Source: an uncultured Eubacterium sp. (GTDB taxonomy: Bacteria > Bacillota > Clostridia > Peptostreptococcales > Anaerovoracaceae). Taken from it: a stretch of 15,037 nt of DNA. Of the stretch, positions 13,760-15,037 are shown piece by piece. The notes below the pieces were generated by a model, which did not search any database, had not been told where the DNA came from, and saw only the letters and a program-made list of their open reading frames with translations. The translations under genes and the position numbers were made by a program. Every line of letters starts with the position of its first letter. Within the stretch, counting starts at the first letter, position 1. Location: the NCBI GenBank assembly GCA_937966095.1, contig CALCKF010000023.1, positions 1-15,037 on the forward strand, given 5' to 3'.

Positions 13760-14029
13760 ATGACGAATAATTATCGTTTCTTTTCAAATACGGAATGTGA
13801 ATATTTTCCGTGCCATACATTGAAAGACGGGGAAAGCCCGGAAGATTTTAACTGTCTTTTCTGCTACTGTCCGCTGTACTCGCTGGGTGAGGGATGCGGC
13901 GGTGATTTCAGATATACTGACAGAATAAAGGACTGCAGCGGCTGTTTGATACCGCATGGGCCGGACGGGTACGATCATATATCGGAGCACTTGGATCAGG
14001 TGATCAGGATGGCAGGTAAAATCGATTAA
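13760..14029 (+). CDS. Cysteine-rich small-domain protein (PF04071-like), B12-regulated
   Basis: This 89-residue protein has eight Cys (13, 18, 32, 35, 37, 46, 59, 62) and His 19 and 66. Its core, EYFPCHTLKD, FNCLFCYCPLYSLGEGCGG and IKDCSGCLIPHG, is the signature of the cysteine-rich small domain. That domain is a presumed metal-binding module often found beside or fused to cobalamin-related genes in anaerobes; its biochemical role is not established. There is no signal peptide, so it should be cytoplasmic. The ribosome site AAAGGAG (13747-13753) fits the ATG at 13760. It is the first gene after the riboswitch terminator and is followed 36 bases later by the lipoprotein gene, so it belongs to the same B12-controlled operon. 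A role in corrinoid or metal handling is inference from context. Confidence 0.85.
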   Translation: MTNNYRFFSNTECEYFPCHTLKDGESPEDFNCLFCYCPLYSLGEGCGGDFRYTDRIKDCSGCLIPHGPDGYDHISEHLDQVIRMAGKID

Positions 14030-14065
14030 ATGTTGTTTAAGGCGATTTGATCAGAAGGAGAAGAA

Positions 14066-14686
14066 ATGGAAAAACGAAAACAGCATTGTGATTCAAAAAA
14101 CAGGAAAAGTGTCATCGCAATATCTGTTATGCTCATTATATCCATGATATTATCGATGACACTTGTATCATGCAGCCTGGAATATTCAACAGCACAAGGA
14201 GATAAAGCCGGATCGGACATTACATCGAGCCAATCTGAAGACGATGATGAATCAGGTGATAATAAGAATGATGAAAATAAAGATAAATCAGATGAGTCTG
14301 ATAAGGCAGATAAAAAAGATGCTTCTGATACAGGAAAGAAATCAGGAAACAGCAGCGGTAATAAGGAAGGTGCAGAGGAGTCTGCCGCGGCACAGACAAC
14401 ACAGGCCAGGAGTGTCTGTTACATCTCCATAGACGGATACTGCAGCGGCAAAAGTGTAGAAGTAAGGAGCGGAGATACAGTCTACAGCATACTTTGCAGA
14501 TCAGGGGCCAGTGTTTCCGGCTCAAGCTCATATGTCAAAGGGATAAACGGGTTATATGAATTCGATAAAGGGCCTCAGAGCGGCTGGAAGTATTCGGTCA
14601 ACGGAGTCACGCCGGGTGTAGGCTGCGGCAGCTATTCGGTGAAGGCAGGAGACAGTATACGATGGTATTATGTGACTCATCTTTAG
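14066..14686 (+). CDS. DUF4430-domain lipoprotein, candidate corrinoid-binding protein
   Basis: The product has 206 residues. A basic N-terminus and hydrophobic stretch (16-34) end in the lipobox LVSC (33-36), so C36 should be lipid-modified and the protein held on the outer face of the membrane. Residues 45-112 form a flexible linker made mostly of Ser, Asp, Lys, Glu and Asn. The C-terminal domain (about 113-206) matches DUF4430, related to the transcobalamin C-terminal domain: a VEVRSGDTVYSILCRS stretch, then GPQSGWKYSVNGVTPGVG, and GDSIRWYYV at the end. Placement under a B12 riboswitch and directly before an EcfT gene supports capture of cobalamin or a corrinoid precursor, but binding is inferred. 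AAGGAGAAGAA ahead of 14066 is the ribosome site. The stop TAG is part of the next gene's AGGAGG. Confidence 0.85.
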   Translation: MEKRKQHCDSKNRKSVIAISVMLIISMILSMTLVSCSLEYSTAQGDKAGSDITSSQSEDDDESGDNKNDENKDKSDESDKADKKDASDTGKKSGNSSGNKEGAEESAAAQTTQARSVCYISIDGYCSGKSVEVRSGDTVYSILCRSGASVSGSSSYVKGINGLYEFDKGPQSGWKYSVNGVTPGVGCGSYSVKAGDSIRWYYVTHL

Positions 14687-14697
14687 GAGGAAAATCA

Positions 14698-15037
14698 ATG
14701 ATACGTGAATTCTCAACATATCATCCTGCAGTCAGCTTCGGTTTCTTCTGTATAGTGATATGCAGCAGCTTTTTTATGTTTCATCCGGTATATATGATGA
14801 TAGCATTGGCGGCATCTGCAGTATATGCATTGCTGCTGGGAGGAATTAAAGTGCTTAAATTCATGGTGTGCTTTCTTCTGCCTGTGATTGCAGTATCGGC
14901 AGCAGTTAATGCTCTTGTCAATCCGAGAGGAGCAACCGTACTGCTTTATACAGAGGATATCCAGATAACTGAGGAAGCTTTGATATACGGTGTATTCACA
15001 GGTATGATGATTTCTTCCGTACTTCTGTGGTTTTCCT
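14698..15037 (+). CDS. ECF transporter transmembrane (T) component, 3' partial
   Basis: The ATG at 14698 follows TAGGAGG (14684-14690), which overlaps the stop of the lipoprotein gene, so translation is probably coupled. The frame stays open to the window edge, giving 113 residues. At least three hydrophobic segments are seen: about 12-30, 32-48 and 53-72. The stretch AVNALVNPRGATVLLYTEDI, followed by ITEEALIYGVFTGMMISSVLLWFS, is characteristic of the EcfT/CbiQ family, which links a substrate-binding S component to two ATPases. EcfT proteins usually have about 250-280 residues, so over half lies beyond the window. ATPase and S-component genes would be expected next. The riboswitch suggests a corrinoid transporter. 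It is too short to distinguish a dedicated from a shared T component. Confidence 0.82.
   Translation, partial: MIREFSTYHPAVSFGFFCIVICSSFFMFHPVYMMIALAASAVYALLLGGIKVLKFMVCFLLPVIAVSAAVNALVNPRGATVLLYTEDIQITEEALIYGVFTGMMISSVLLWFS

Overview
The window looks like chromosome of a low-to-mid GC Gram-positive anaerobe of the class Clostridia. The reasons are the AGGAG-type ribosome sites, consensus TTGACA/TATAAT promoters, many intrinsic terminators, sortase-type cell-wall sorting signals, a B12 riboswitch and an ECF transporter gene. A family such as Anaerovoracaceae (Clostridiales Family XIII) is a guess from general gene style and cannot be settled here.

Layout. (1) 1-277: the 3' end of an ABC-2 type permease. 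(2) 308-4362: a housekeeping block, greA - lysS - asnS, driven by a perfect consensus promoter and closed by a strong terminator. LysRS carries a C-terminal tRNA-binding (MetRS-C/Trbp111-like) domain, which standard bacterial LysRS lacks. (3) 4397-13009: an array of four consecutive same-strand genes for secreted, wall-anchored proteins. Each has its own promoter and terminator. Three share an almost identical promoter, leader and signal peptide. All four share an almost identical C-terminal sorting module, while the middles differ completely (beta-sandwich-like; two-block beta-helix; GLUG plus beta-helix; short GG-x-F/Y beta-repeat protein). The sorting motifs are non-canonical (GPKTG, SAQTG, and SAQTS in the third gene). 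Between the first and second gene lies the C-terminal remnant of a YfcC-like permease on the minus strand. It is cut exactly where a repeated upstream module begins, and that module includes a second copy of the asnS terminator. The array therefore looks like a gene-duplication and mosaic-recombination locus that expanded from a founder next to asnS.

(4) 13320-15037: a cobalamin riboswitch with a clear P1 stem, GGTGAGATTCCGGCACTG core and B12 box, followed by a terminator. It precedes a Cys-rich small-domain protein, a DUF4430 (transcobalamin C-terminal-like) lipoprotein and the start of an ECF transporter T-component gene, which runs off the window. Together these suggest a B12-repressed corrinoid uptake operon in which a DUF4430 lipoprotein may capture substrate for an ECF transporter.

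The two most notable systems are the constant-ends/variable-middle surface-protein array and the riboswitch-controlled DUF4430/ECF uptake operon.
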